Source: Anaerolineae bacterium
GTDB lineage: Bacteria; Chloroflexota; Anaerolineae; Anaerolineales; E44-bin32
Assembly (NCBI GenBank): GCA_030605795.1
Contig: JAUWHR010000037.1
Location: forward strand, 1 to 64,000
Reading direction: 5' to 3'
DNA length: 64,000 nt
Shown here: in pieces, positions 8,142-16,275 of the stretch
Layout: every line of letters starts with the position of its first letter
How positions within the stretch are numbered: position 1 is the first letter of the stretch
Position numbers and translations under genes: made by a program
Notes under the pieces: generated by a model
Told to the model about the DNA's origin: nothing
The model's database searches: none
The model's input: only the letters and a program-made list of their open reading frames with translations

Positions 8142-10100
8142 TCACTGCGCAAAAAACAATGACAATGGAATCGACAGCAAGGACAGCAGAAATAGCACCC
8201 CGATGATGATACCGATAACCGTACCCAAACTCATTGGACGGGCAGGCTTTACCACTTCGCCGGTGGCAATTTGTTTGACTGCGCGCACGGTATGCCGGAT
8301 GAGGGCTTCGGTTTCCCATGGTTCTACCCCGGCCCACTCCCACCCCTCAATCCTGAGGGGGAACAATAATTTGCGCGCCGGGCTGTCCGTGACGGCGCGG
8401 GCAATACTGGCAGATACCACACCCCCGCCTCCACCGGGGACCGCGATCACCCAGGGCCCAACGATCAGCCCCGCTTCAGCCAATTGGGCGGTAATAGTCT
8501 CCTGACTTAAACCCGCGTCCACGCCCTCAGCAACCTCTGATTTTAGGATGATCAGTTTCAGTGTGATATCAGGGATTTCTCGTTTGAGTTCGTCGATCAC
8601 CGCCTGCCCAAAGGATCCTTTATTCACATCCACAATGGCCACCCGCAGCGCGGCCAAGCTGCTGGCTTGTTCGCTTAGGGAAATCCGTCTGTCGCCACGT
8701 ATGGCGCGGCCATGATACAGCCACACACCCACTGCAATCAGACTGAAAGATATGGCCTGTCCCAATTCGACGAACGTGAGAGGATCTTCTCCAAGCAACA
8801 TGCTCAATACGCGGAAGATAATATATACTGCACTGGAGAGAATAGTCATGGTGGCGACGAAGAGGAAAAAGTATAGGTAAATCTTACGTACCACCGAACG
8901 GCGCGCATCATCGCCGGCGAGACTGCTATCCTCTGCCCCGACCTGCACCTGACGCCAGGGAATAATCCACAATGGCAACCCGGCGATGATCGCCGCGGTG
9001 AACCAGGCAAATTCCTCCCGCAGGCTAGTGCCGAAGCTTTTACCCAGAGCGCGGATGATCACGTTGATATCGCCGGTCAAGCCTATCAGCAGGGCAGACA
9101 AGCCAATCCCCGCGATCAGGTACAGGTACAGACGCCGTACTCCGGCCTGCCGTGGTGCTTCTGTAACCTGCTCGGTGTCTTCACGGAGTGCGATGGCGTG
9201 GTAAGCCCACAGCATCCCCATCCCGATGATGACCGGCAATGGCTGGCGAATGGTACCCTCTTGGGGCAGGCTTAATGCGCGGCGGAAGGCGCTGGCCAGG
9301 ATGCCAGTGGCGTTAGCGACCGCACCCATCGCACCGATGAAGACGGATCCATACAGGTAAAACTTACGCAGAGTTGAGGCGTGTTCTTCATCACTAGGGC
9401 CGTGGAACAGACGTCCCGCCCAACGCCAGAAGATTATCCACAGAGGCACACCGATGATCAGCCGGGTGATCTCGTCCGTCAGGCCCACACCCAGCTCGCC
9501 GCTCTTGATCACACCACCCCCTAATTGCAGCATGATCCAACGAATTAGGTTGATGATCGCTGAAGTGGTCATGGTCAGGCCAGCGGCGCTGAAGCCCAGC
9601 ACGTACAGCCGCCGCACGGTGGATGAGCCGCCCATCTCCGGGACAGCCCTGGAATCCTCGGTCACGATTCGCTGGTGATAAAACCACAGCACAGCTAACA
9701 CGACCACGGCCAACAGGTGGTAGACAATTGCATCGCCCAATGGCAATTGCTGGTATAGGTGCCTTTGAAAGGTGCTAGTTCCCCCCAGCAAGCGGCGGAT
9801 TAAGTCGAAAGCGTTGGCCACAATTGGCCCCAGGAACGCGGCCATCATGCCATACAGGTATAATCGACGCAGGGTGGCCCCGCGTTCCTCTACTTCCTTC
9901 CCGATCAGTCGCTGCCCCCACAGCCAATGGGCCAGGAAAACCGGTAGCCCGACGATGACCACCGCGATTTGAAAAGCAACTGCCAGCGGGTCAATTTCAA
10001 AGATAAACAGATTGCGCAACAGAGAGATGATAGCCCAGGTCACCGCCTGCAGGCTGATGGTGTTTACGAGATAGATGTACCAGCGACGAACTGTGAACAT
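8142..10100 (-). CDS. Multi-repeat membrane protein, DUF5671-type
   Basis: 652 residues. The ATG at 10100 has an ideal AGGAGG about six bases upstream. Six units each begin with a V/L-R-R/K-x-Y-L/I-Y motif (VRRWYIY, LRRLYLYG, VRRLYVLG, LRKFYLYG, VRRLYLYL, VRKIYLYF) and carry a few transmembrane helices, matching the DUF5671 membrane repeat seen in Chloroflexota. After the last unit, a cytoplasmic domain of about 150 residues (starting ASLAALRVAIVDV) precedes one more helix pair at the C-terminus. No catalytic motif is visible. A sensing or transport role is possible but not shown. The next gene downstream in the opposite direction is the tRNA. Confidence 0.8.
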   Translation of the reverse strand: MFTVRRWYIYLVNTISLQAVTWAIISLLRNLFIFEIDPLAVAFQIAVVIVGLPVFLAHWLWGQRLIGKEVEERGATLRRLYLYGMMAAFLGPIVANAFDLIRRLLGGTSTFQRHLYQQLPLGDAIVYHLLAVVVLAVLWFYHQRIVTEDSRAVPEMGGSSTVRRLYVLGFSAAGLTMTTSAIINLIRWIMLQLGGGVIKSGELGVGLTDEITRLIIGVPLWIIFWRWAGRLFHGPSDEEHASTLRKFYLYGSVFIGAMGAVANATGILASAFRRALSLPQEGTIRQPLPVIIGMGMLWAYHAIALREDTEQVTEAPRQAGVRRLYLYLIAGIGLSALLIGLTGDINVIIRALGKSFGTSLREEFAWFTAAIIAGLPLWIIPWRQVQVGAEDSSLAGDDARRSVVRKIYLYFFLFVATMTILSSAVYIIFRVLSMLLGEDPLTFVELGQAISFSLIAVGVWLYHGRAIRGDRRISLSEQASSLAALRVAIVDVNKGSFGQAVIDELKREIPDITLKLIILKSEVAEGVDAGLSQETITAQLAEAGLIVGPWVIAVPGGGGGVVSASIARAVTDSPARKLLFPLRIEGWEWAGVEPWETEALIRHTVRAVKQIATGEVVKPARPMSLGTVIGIIIGVLFLLSLLSIPLSLFFAQ

Positions 10101-10180
10101 GATGACCTCCTATGACGAACTGGATAAACAGGTAGGCAAGGGGACCAATTAGTCTATTCACACTAATCAGTATACTCCCA

Positions 10181-10672
10181 TTAATTGCACATCTCCTCCC
10201 GCTCCCAACACCGGGAGAAATAATAATCCGCGTCCACGATCTTCCACTCGACGTCTTCAAGCTGAAGCCCCATCTCAAACAAAGAAGTCGATTGGTCGGT
10301 GTCGAACAAATCGCCTCTACGGAAACGGGATTCACGCACCCTCACAGTTGCCAGATTGCTGGTGATTTTAGCTGACTCTACCGACAGGGTGGTGTCGGTG
10401 TTGAGGCGGAAACGCCAGGAATCATACTGTACGTGCTCGGCGAACTCTTCTGCCGATGCGGGGTAGCCATCGAGGCTGGGCGAGAGATAGCTGTACGCCC
10501 GTTCATATTCTTCCTTCTGCAGGGCTACCAGATAATTATGAGCCACGCCCTCAGGGGTGTCTTCGGCCTGGTAGGTGAGTCCGGGCAGGGTGAGTGTTAC
10601 TACAAGGGCCACGACGATCAGCAATACGATCGCGGCGACGATGCCGATGAGAAATTTATCGGTGCTCTTCAT
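10181..10672 (-). CDS. Membrane-anchored exported protein, NTF2/DUF4878-like
   Basis: 163 residues. A basic start (MKSTDK) and one helix (about residues 7-29) act as signal anchor. The mature part has the look of NTF2-like stress or lipoprotein domains: a helix with P-E-G-V-A-x-N-Y-L-x-A-L, then E-R-A-Y-S-Y-L-S, and a C-terminal strand ending V-E-W-K-I-V-D-A-D. Two Cys lie at the extreme C-terminus. It is upstream of the DUF5671 gene on the same strand, 80 bases apart, so they may be co-transcribed. Function unknown. Confidence 0.7.
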   Translation of the reverse strand: MKSTDKFLIGIVAAIVLLIVVALVVTLTLPGLTYQAEDTPEGVAHNYLVALQKEEYERAYSYLSPSLDGYPASAEEFAEHVQYDSWRFRLNTDTTLSVESAKITSNLATVRVRESRFRRGDLFDTDQSTSLFEMGLQLEDVEWKIVDADYYFSRCWEREEMCN

Positions 10673-10705
10673 GTTATCTCCTCACTGAAATAAAGTGGTT
10701 GGGCC

Positions 10706-11632
10706 CTATAGCTGGTAAGCGATTTGATATCCTGATTTATCTAAGTGTTTTGTCCATAGGTAACAGGTAAAGATCTTTCTAAAGCCCATCGTGATATAAA
10801 ACGTCTGTCCTGACCCAACATATGCGTCAGTGGCTCCTAATTCTCCACACCGCCGGATGCCTTCTAATACTGCAGCTTTTCCCAAACCCATACGACGGTA
10901 ATCCGGATCGGTTGCGACAGGTTCAACATATGCGACCTTATTGCTCGCCTCATACCACATCCCGCAGAATGACACAAAATTTCCATCAGGAGCTTCTACA
11001 ATAATAGTTAGATCTTTCCTGAAATTAGGAGCTGATTGCATTTTCTTTCGACCTTCAAGCTCCTCTTCTGGCGGCTCACCTGGATGATTGAAACCTCGAT
11101 GTAATACCCTGTGAATCTTGATGAGATCGTTGTCCTCTTGTAGGCTTTTCAATCGAAATCCCTCAGGGACATTAATGCTTGGGAAGGGATCAACTATCTT
11201 CAACTGTGACATATCTTCCTGATGGGTTTCACCTTTGTGAAATCCCAGATCCTCTGCAATCGCTTCAAATTCGTCGTCAGTTCCATTGATGAAAACCTGT
11301 AGCAGTCTTCCTTCATTCTCATCGCGATATAAATACTCTTGGGCGTATTCCAACATTTCCTTTTTCAAATATGAGTAGTCTGGGATTATCTCGATATATA
11401 TTTCCCCCATTCGATGCTCATGGTGTACCACTCCTACTATCTCCCCGGCATCTTCCCAAATGCCTATCTTGTCTAGACTCGATTCATCCAATAGTGGGTG
11501 ATAATGCATATATTCCCAGCGCGGCTGCAACCAATTGCGATGCTGACCTTCTACGTTGTAGGTATTCACCAGAAATTGTCCCACCAATTCATAGTCATCT
11601 GGGTATTTGTAAGATCGTACTGTGACGCTCAT
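10706..11632 (-). CDS. GNAT-family N-acetyltransferase, tandem domains
   Basis: 308 residues. ATG at 11632 is preceded by GGAAGG. The C-terminal half holds a typical GNAT acetyl-CoA loop (PVATDPDYRRMGLGKAAV, about residues 240-257, matching the R/Q-x-x-G-x-G/A motif) and a terminal strand with FYITMGFRK. The N-terminal half has the remnants of a second GNAT fold (AEDLGFHKGE). Substrate unknown. Lone GNAT genes are frequent integron cargo, and a short attC-like hairpin lies directly upstream. Confidence 0.85.
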   Translation of the reverse strand: MSVTVRSYKYPDDYELVGQFLVNTYNVEGQHRNWLQPRWEYMHYHPLLDESSLDKIGIWEDAGEIVGVVHHEHRMGEIYIEIIPDYSYLKKEMLEYAQEYLYRDENEGRLLQVFINGTDDEFEAIAEDLGFHKGETHQEDMSQLKIVDPFPSINVPEGFRLKSLQEDNDLIKIHRVLHRGFNHPGEPPEEELEGRKKMQSAPNFRKDLTIIVEAPDGNFVSFCGMWYEASNKVAYVEPVATDPDYRRMGLGKAAVLEGIRRCGELGATDAYVGSGQTFYITMGFRKIFTCYLWTKHLDKSGYQIAYQL

Positions 11633-11685
11633 GACTTACCTTCCAAAAACAGTCTCAGGTTAACGGTCAATATCATACACCTGCC

Positions 11686-11725
11686 GTTTAACAGCCTCGG
11701 GATGAGCGGCAGTGAACGGTCAGGT
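11686..11725 (-). other. Weak attC-like hairpin
   Basis: On the minus strand it runs from ACCTGAC (near RYYYAAC, one mismatch, containing the TGA stop of the gene before it) to GTTAAAC (fits GTTRRRY). The arms CTGCCGTTTAACAGCC and GGCAGTGAACGGTCAG on the plus strand pair imperfectly around an 11-base loop. At 40 bases it is shorter than usual attC sites, so this call depends on its better neighbours at 12551 and 13070. There is no T-run, so it is not an obvious terminator. Confidence 0.35.
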
Positions 11726-12529
11726 AGACTCTAAGCCTCCCACAGGGGATCGATACTTTTGGAAACTATATAGATCGTGGGAGCTGATGGCTTCAATTTC
11801 GTCCCCATGCTTTCGAAGCAATTCACGTATTCTTGGAACGTGCCGACCTAGGATGCGGTACACAAACCAACTTGGCAGCACTGCTGTAGTATATTTACTG
11901 GGATCTAATCCGTGAAGATCAGAATCTGGATGAAACGGTGAAGCCGCGTCCCCACACTGGAACAGCCAGCCATATTCCGTAGCAATTACAACTCCACAAT
12001 GCCCGCGTGTATGACCAGGCAATGGCACGAGTCGAATGTCAGGTATAAGCCCTTCGATTATAAGCAGGCTTTTAAATCCGTACCAGTCTAGCTCTTCGTC
12101 ACCATGCACCACCCAATCAGGTCCGTGTGACCAGTGTGATGGATCATATGCTCTCTCCATAAGGCCACGCGGATTCATTCCCGCCTCATACTCTGTTCGA
12201 TAAATATGAACTTTGGCTTCAGGAAAATCTCGCATTCCTCCAGCATGGTCAAAATGAAGGTGAGTGAGAACAATGTGTCGTACGTCTGATAACCTATATC
12301 CTAAATCCTCAATTTGATAGGCTGCTGTTTCCTCCATCTTGCATGGTACCCCTATCCAATAAATAAAGAACCGCATTTTTCGGCTGGGATCCGTGTAATC
12401 TTGGCGGCCAATACCGGTATCAACCAGAATCAGTCCTTCGTTTGTTTCAACTAATAGGCAATAAACAATCGCTTTCGCTCGCGTAAACCGAGCATTTAAA
12501 GATCCACAGTTTAGATGATGGATTTTCAT
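11720..12529 (-). CDS. Metallo-beta-lactamase-fold hydrolase (lactonase-like)
   Basis: About 269 residues from the ATG at 12529, which has GGAG seven bases upstream; an in-frame start ten codons earlier lacks a ribosome site. The zinc ligands are present as THLHFDHAGG, HTRGHCG (third His) and the Asp in FQCGDAA. Overall layout resembles the AHL-lactonase/AttM branch (VDTGIGRQDYTDP, then a long substrate loop). It probably hydrolyses a lactone or related ester; the real substrate is unknown. It is flanked on both sides by attC-like sites, like a gene cassette. Confidence 0.85.
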   Translation of the reverse strand: MKIHHLNCGSLNARFTRAKAIVYCLLVETNEGLILVDTGIGRQDYTDPSRKMRFFIYWIGVPCKMEETAAYQIEDLGYRLSDVRHIVLTHLHFDHAGGMRDFPEAKVHIYRTEYEAGMNPRGLMERAYDPSHWSHGPDWVVHGDEELDWYGFKSLLIIEGLIPDIRLVPLPGHTRGHCGVVIATEYGWLFQCGDAASPFHPDSDLHGLDPSKYTTAVLPSWFVYRILGRHVPRIRELLRKHGDEIEAISSHDLYSFQKYRSPVGGLEST

Positions 12530-12550
12530 TGTCTTCTCCAATAAGCGTTC

Positions 12551-12616
12551 GCCTAACACCGCCGAGCTGAATCAAGCGGCTTGAAACTTTAGGCTCCGAC
12601 GAGTGAATTGTTATCT
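12551..12616 (-). other. attC-like recombination site
   Basis: 66 bases on the minus strand, between the nucleotidyltransferase stop and the hydrolase start. It begins AGATAAC-AA-TTCACTCG (core TAAC then the AA spacer seen in integron attC sites) and ends at GTTAGGC, a perfect GTTRRRY box. The inner arms CGTCGGAGCCTAAA and TTCAGCTCGGCG pair imperfectly with one extra unpaired base, which is the hallmark of attC. The left box departs from RYYYAAC at two positions. Confidence 0.55.
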
Positions 12617-12638
12617 ATCACACATTTGCCACCAAATA

Positions 12639-13070
12639 TCACCGGGCTGAAAGAATTTCGCCGAGTTTCGCGGATAAATATCCACCCCGTTCAAAAACAA
12701 CCTGTATGCCATCTTCAATAACGGACACAGTGCCTTCATCTATAGGTTGTGCTAACCAATTCATATCGGTGATGCCAAATTCGACTTCTAATCCATTGGG
12801 ATAGTGAGCGCGTATGCTTTGGACCTTACCCCAATCTTCGAAATTAACCTTCTTGGGACAGCCAAAGTTTTCAATCCATGCAGGATTATTGATCATGGCT
12901 TCTGGGGAAGAAGTGATTATCACTAAGTCAACGTCAGATGATTCGGTAGCTTCTCCCCTTGCATATGATCCGACGAGTGCGATGGCGATGATATTCGATT
13001 GAGATTTGGACCAAGTATTGATCTGATTGAAGAAGCTGCGGATGTGCTCCGGGAATTCGGTTGACCGCAA
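12639..13070 (-). CDS. Nucleotidyltransferase-domain protein
   Basis: I choose the TTG at 13070 (143 residues) because GGAGG lies seven bases upstream; an upstream in-frame start would run back through the attC-like site. The polymerase-beta-type motif G-S-Y-A-R-G-E-x5-D-V-D-L is complete, with the metal-binding Asp pair, followed by strands ending in G-I-T-D. The family covers antibiotic nucleotidyltransferases, MNT toxin-antitoxin partners and others. No HEPN partner gene is adjacent, so a MNT antitoxin role is unsupported. It sits between two attC-like sites. Confidence 0.8.
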   Translation of the reverse strand: MRSTEFPEHIRSFFNQINTWSKSQSNIIAIALVGSYARGEATESSDVDLVIITSSPEAMINNPAWIENFGCPKKVNFEDWGKVQSIRAHYPNGLEVEFGITDMNWLAQPIDEGTVSVIEDGIQVVFERGGYLSAKLGEILSAR

Positions 13071-13142
13071 TTTAACGCCTCCGCTCCAGGAAGAAACTGG
13101 ATGCGATGCATATCGGCGGCGAGTTTCAGGGAGTTGTTGGGT
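13070..13142 (-). other. attC-like recombination site (best example)
   Basis: 73 bases. On the minus strand it reads ACCCAAC-AA-CTCCCTGAAACT ... AGTTTC...GGAG...GGC-GTTAAAT. Both outer boxes fit the integron consensus exactly (RYYYAAC and GTTRRRY), the AA spacer is present, and the inner GAAACT/AGTTTC and CTCC/GGAG pairs form the imperfect stem. The nucleotidyltransferase start codon overlaps its right end, as a cassette gene would. Confidence 0.65.
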
Positions 13143-13178
13143 TGCTTGATGTTCAGACAAATCCCGCATTCCCCAGGT

Positions 13179-14789
13179 TCAGGGCACGACGGACACACAA
13201 TTGCGTCCACTAGCCTTGGAGGCGTAGAGCGCCAGATCTGCCGCCCGCAATACCTCGTTAGCGGTCGCGCCATGGTCGGGGAATGTTGCCACTCCGCCTG
13301 AGAATGTGGTATGTAGCAGTTGACCCTGGTGGTCTATGCTGACATTCTCAAACGCCACCCGCCACTGCTCGGCGCGGCGAAGTGCCACAGCGGAGGACGA
13401 ACCCGGCATGATTATAACGAACTCCTCACCCCCGTAACGGCAGGCAATATCGCCGGTCCTCGTCTGCGCACGCAACAATCGGCCAAGGGCTTGCAGCACA
13501 TCGTCTCCGGCCTTGTGGCCATACATATCGTTGAAGGCCTTAAAGTGATCGATGTCCAACATCACCGCACTGACCGGTACTTGGTCGCGGGCTGCACGGG
13601 CCAACTCCCGCTCCAGAGTCTCATCCAGGTAGCGGCGGTTGAAGAGGTCGGTCAACGAGTCGCGGATTGCCTGGTCGCGTAAGTTGGCCTGTAAGGTTTC
13701 GATTTCGGCAAGTTGAGCGCGCAACCGTTCATTCGCCTGCTGGATCCCTTCTTCGGCGCGCCTGCGCTCGGTGACGTCGCGCATGATAATGAGCCGGCCA
13801 GCGTAGCGGTTCTGGCGGTCGCTGACTGGCGAAATGGTCAACTCCAAATAACTGTGATCTGCATCAGTCAATGCGATATCGATCAATGTCCCGCGCATAT
13901 CCTGGAGGTCGGTCTCCCATTCAGGCAATCCCGAGAATATTTCTTCGACATATTGCCCGAGCCTGATCTTTGTCAGAGTGCGCAGGAGGTTCTGTGCTGC
14001 AGGGTTGAAGTCCACCACCCGGTTCTGCTCATCCAGCACCAGCATGCCATCAGTCATCGTTTCGATCAGCGCGTCCCGTGCCACGGGCACCAAGGCAAGC
14101 AATTGGAAGCGAAAGAGGCCCCATGCAAGGACCGCACCGGAGAAGGCTAACACGAGTGGGGTCAGTTCCAGGCCGGGGATCGGGCTGAGCCCAGCGACGT
14201 AGATCAGATTGCCCACCCATGGAGCGATTGCACCTACAATCAACGCCCCAGTCTGACGCCGATACAGCATTGGAAAACGAACGACGGCCCACACGAGCAA
14301 GACCGTTCCGATCAGCATGATCAGATAGGAGTACCCAACGACGCCGATCCAGTACCCAACCCCGTGCTCGTAGATCAAGAGATTGCGTCCGACCGGGCTG
14401 GGCGAGAAACCCGACCAGATCAGACCGTGCCATTCGTTGGTTACAGCCAATCCCAATGTGATAAGGGGAACAATGAATAGCAGCACGATGTTGCGTTTTG
14501 TGAGCCAGTGGTCCATCCGGTTGTATTCAAGGGCAAGCAGAAGGTAGAGTACGGGGCAACTGAGCCCGCCGATGTATTCGATCTTTGACCAGAAGACCTT
14601 GCCGGGGATGCCGACTATCGCATATTCAAAGGCAAACGCTACCGACCACAAGGTCACCGCCGCCATGAGCAAAGCCAATGATGTTCCGCCGGGTATCGCC
14701 CGTCGTCGCCACGCCACAAACGCGACGAGGGCCGCGATACATGCCGTGAAGGCACAAATGATTGCGTACGACGTGACTTCGAAGGTCAT
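13179..14789 (-). CDS. Diguanylate cyclase with 7TM sensor and PAS
   Basis: 536 residues. Seven or eight N-terminal helices (residues about 5-230) match the HisKA_7TM-type input domain. A PAS domain (about 240-350, DGMLVLDEQNRVVDFN), a short coiled coil and a GGDEF domain follow. The active site reads R-Y-G-G-E-E-F and the inhibitory site RxxD (RTGD) lies exactly five residues before it, so product inhibition is expected. It makes c-di-GMP from two GTP. The HD-GYP regulator at 52.3 kb is a candidate for the opposite activity. Length and domain order are normal. Confidence 0.93.
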   Translation of the reverse strand: MTFEVTSYAIICAFTACIAALVAFVAWRRRAIPGGTSLALLMAAVTLWSVAFAFEYAIVGIPGKVFWSKIEYIGGLSCPVLYLLLALEYNRMDHWLTKRNIVLLFIVPLITLGLAVTNEWHGLIWSGFSPSPVGRNLLIYEHGVGYWIGVVGYSYLIMLIGTVLLVWAVVRFPMLYRRQTGALIVGAIAPWVGNLIYVAGLSPIPGLELTPLVLAFSGAVLAWGLFRFQLLALVPVARDALIETMTDGMLVLDEQNRVVDFNPAAQNLLRTLTKIRLGQYVEEIFSGLPEWETDLQDMRGTLIDIALTDADHSYLELTISPVSDRQNRYAGRLIIMRDVTERRRAEEGIQQANERLRAQLAEIETLQANLRDQAIRDSLTDLFNRRYLDETLERELARAARDQVPVSAVMLDIDHFKAFNDMYGHKAGDDVLQALGRLLRAQTRTGDIACRYGGEEFVIIMPGSSSAVALRRAEQWRVAFENVSIDHQGQLLHTTFSGGVATFPDHGATANEVLRAADLALYASKASGRNCVSVVP

Positions 14790-14861
14790 TGTCTGAGGAG
14801 GTGTCCTTTCGCCTTGAGAGTCTCGAACACAGGCTATTTTAAGTGATAAGTCTACGATTTG

Positions 14862-15275
14862 TTAGCCGGATAATTTTATATCGTTGTCTTCACACCACTG
14901 CCGGAGTAGCTTTTCATCATGTTGGTTCTCGAAGTCGTACCAACTTTGTAGCAATCCCTTCGATTCCAATAAATCCTTGAGCCTGCTATACGCCCCACGT
15001 TTTCGGAAGAAATACTTAGCGCGATGGTATTCATCAGGCAAGTGCCTTTCAATAAACTCGAAAACGAGTTGCTGACCCAAGCCAAGATCATTCTTATGCG
15101 GGATGTCTATACACATTTCCCAATCAAGATCATCGTCGCTGATCTGGTCAAGGTCTCCCATCTCTGAACGATAATATATCTGCCCCGTCACTTTGCTGAG
15201 AACTGCTGAGTGCATGCCATAACCGGCTGAACTCACAAAGAAGAAAGCCTCTTCAATATCGTTGAACCTTAACAT
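14862..15275 (-). CDS. UPF0158 family protein
   Basis: 137 residues. It shows the UPF0158 pattern: a strand with T-G-Q-I-Y-Y, the segment IPHKNDLGLG, then F-I-E-R-H-L-P, F-R-K-R-G-A-Y-S-R-L-K-D-L-L and W-Y-D-F-E. The biochemical role of the family is unknown. The TAA stop (14862-14864) lies inside GGCTAACAA on the minus strand, the way cassette stops often overlap the first attC box, but I could not find the matching right box upstream of the cyclase gene. Confidence 0.8.
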   Translation of the reverse strand: MLRFNDIEEAFFFVSSAGYGMHSAVLSKVTGQIYYRSEMGDLDQISDDDLDWEMCIDIPHKNDLGLGQQLVFEFIERHLPDEYHRAKYFFRKRGAYSRLKDLLESKGLLQSWYDFENQHDEKLLRQWCEDNDIKLSG

Positions 15276-15396
15276 TTTTAAAACCCGACTAATGGTTTCG
15301 AGCTGCGAGCATAGCGAAGTCCCGAGCGAAGCCGAGGGGAGCTGCGTCGCTAAGCACCTTCATTTGATTTTCGCCCAGCCCGCGGTGTCCGTCGAA

Positions 15397-15439
15397 GACC
15401 GTTCGTCCCGCGAGCGTAGTGAGACGGGATCCTGGTGCT
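15397..15439. repeat. 43-base direct repeat, copy 1
   Basis: Begins GACCGTTCGTCCCGCGAGCG and is identical over 43 bases to 15483-15525. A shortened third copy starts near 15451 and similar fragments follow to about 15565. It contains the inverted segment CCCGCGAGCGTAGTGAGACGGG. It looks like an intergenic interspersed repeat. Confidence 0.85.
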
Positions 15440-15482
15440 TTTACAGGGTCGAAGACCGTTCGTCCAGCCGCTCGTCCAGCTT

Positions 15483-15525
15483 GACCGTTCGTCCCGCGAG
15501 CGTAGTGAGACGGGATCCTGGTGCT
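15483..15525. repeat. 43-base direct repeat, copy 2
   Basis: Identical to 15397-15439. Both copies lie in the spacer between the UPF0158 and lamin-tail genes. Confidence 0.85.
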
Positions 15526-15593
15526 GAAGGTTCCAGGGTCAAAGATCCTGGTGCTCTTCCAGGGCTTCAGCGGCTGGTTATGCAGTAATAGAT

Positions 15594-16178
15594 TCACCTA
15601 CGATCGATCTCTTGGCTGCGGTCGTTATAGAGTACGGCGGGATCGATTTCGTCGTTGTTCCAAATATTCCTTCCGTATCGACAGTTTATCCCCTCTGCAT
15701 CAGGGTTATCTGTCCAAATACGAATTACCTGGTTGGGTTCGATTATTCCATAAAGCCAACATATTTGATTTCCTTTTTCGGAAACTAATTTCCACCCGGT
15801 AAGATCTTGGGCATGACTACCAATGTTTTCTATATCGACATACTCTGCGACTTTATTCTTTTCTCTAATTACAACATAAGGTCCTTGAATAGGAGTTGGA
15901 GTTGAGGTTGGCATTGGTGTGATACTTGCAGTTGCTGTAAAGGTAGGTGTTAAGGATGGGGTTGAAGTGACAGTTATTGTTGGCGTAGATGTATGGGTTG
16001 GCGTATAGGTGGGGAGAATTCCAATACTTTCTCGGGGTAAATTGTCAACTGCTACGCAACCAATCGGGAGACAACAACAGAGGGTAATTATGATTATTGA
16101 AAAAGGTAATGCGATTTGCCTTCCTTTTATCCTTATAGTCAGACGCTTTGAATTCATCCACTGAATAAATTGTCTCAT
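15594..16178 (-). CDS. Lipoprotein with Thr/Pro linker and lamin-tail domain
   Basis: 194 residues, ATG at 16178 with GGAG upstream. A basic N-terminus and hydrophobic helix end in L-P-I-G-C, a lipobox, so the protein is probably lipid-anchored at Cys. A Thr/Pro/Ser-rich spacer (about residues 55-98) leads to a C-terminal lamin-tail (LTD) fold: EYVDIENIGSHAQDLTGWKL, a typical D-L-T/S-G-W core, then a W-T-D-N/W-N-N-D-E pattern. LTD domains occur in secreted and surface proteins; the binding partner is unknown. It lies between attC-like sites and has the same linker style as the first gene of the window. Confidence 0.8.
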   Translation of the reverse strand: MRQFIQWMNSKRLTIRIKGRQIALPFSIIIITLCCCLPIGCVAVDNLPRESIGILPTYTPTHTSTPTITVTSTPSLTPTFTATASITPMPTSTPTPIQGPYVVIREKNKVAEYVDIENIGSHAQDLTGWKLVSEKGNQICWLYGIIEPNQVIRIWTDNPDAEGINCRYGRNIWNNDEIDPAVLYNDRSQEIDRR

Positions 16179-16213
16179 TAATAATCTCCATTGAAGTTAT
16201 TAGAAAATTGCGG

Positions 16214-16273
16214 CATAACGGTTTCAAGCTGCAAAGCCAATAAAATATCACTAGCAAGATGCTTTAGTTACTT
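16214..16273 (-). other. attC-like recombination site (moderate)
   Basis: 60 bases on the minus strand directly after the DUF3800 stop. It begins AAGTAAC and ends GCAGCTTGAAACC-GTTATGC. GTTATGC is a right box known from Vibrio-type repeats; the left box has the TAAC core but not full RYYYAAC. Inner pairing is weak. Its right arm is shared with the spacer at 15290-15306. Confidence 0.4.
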
Positions 16274-16275
16274 TG

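Larger units (their letters stand above)
15287..15583 (-). other. Possible oversized attC-like spacer carrying repeats
   Basis: On the minus strand it starts with GCATAACCAGCCGCTGAAGCC and ends GCAGCTCGAAACCATTA. That end matches the end of the attC-like site at 16214-16273 at 15 of 17 bases (15290-15306 against 16216-16232). The right box is ATTAGTC rather than GTTRRRY. About 250 bases of repeats lie between the ends, so this may be an attC disrupted by repeat insertion, or an unrelated repeat spacer. Confidence 0.3.

Noticed and set aside
8068..8505. Plus-strand reading frame opposite the DUF5671 gene, and many similar antisense frames across the window
   Set aside because: They lie inside well-supported genes on the other strand and show no family motifs or ribosome sites.
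12639..13070. MNT antitoxin of a HEPN-MNT pair
   Set aside because: No HEPN gene is adjacent on either side; the MNT motif alone does not show it.
12923..13273. Protein-coding frame with N-N-S-L-K-L-A-A running through 13070-13150 on the minus strand
   Set aside because: This pattern is what translated attC-type sequence often looks like; the overlapping nucleotidyltransferase has a better start and real motifs.
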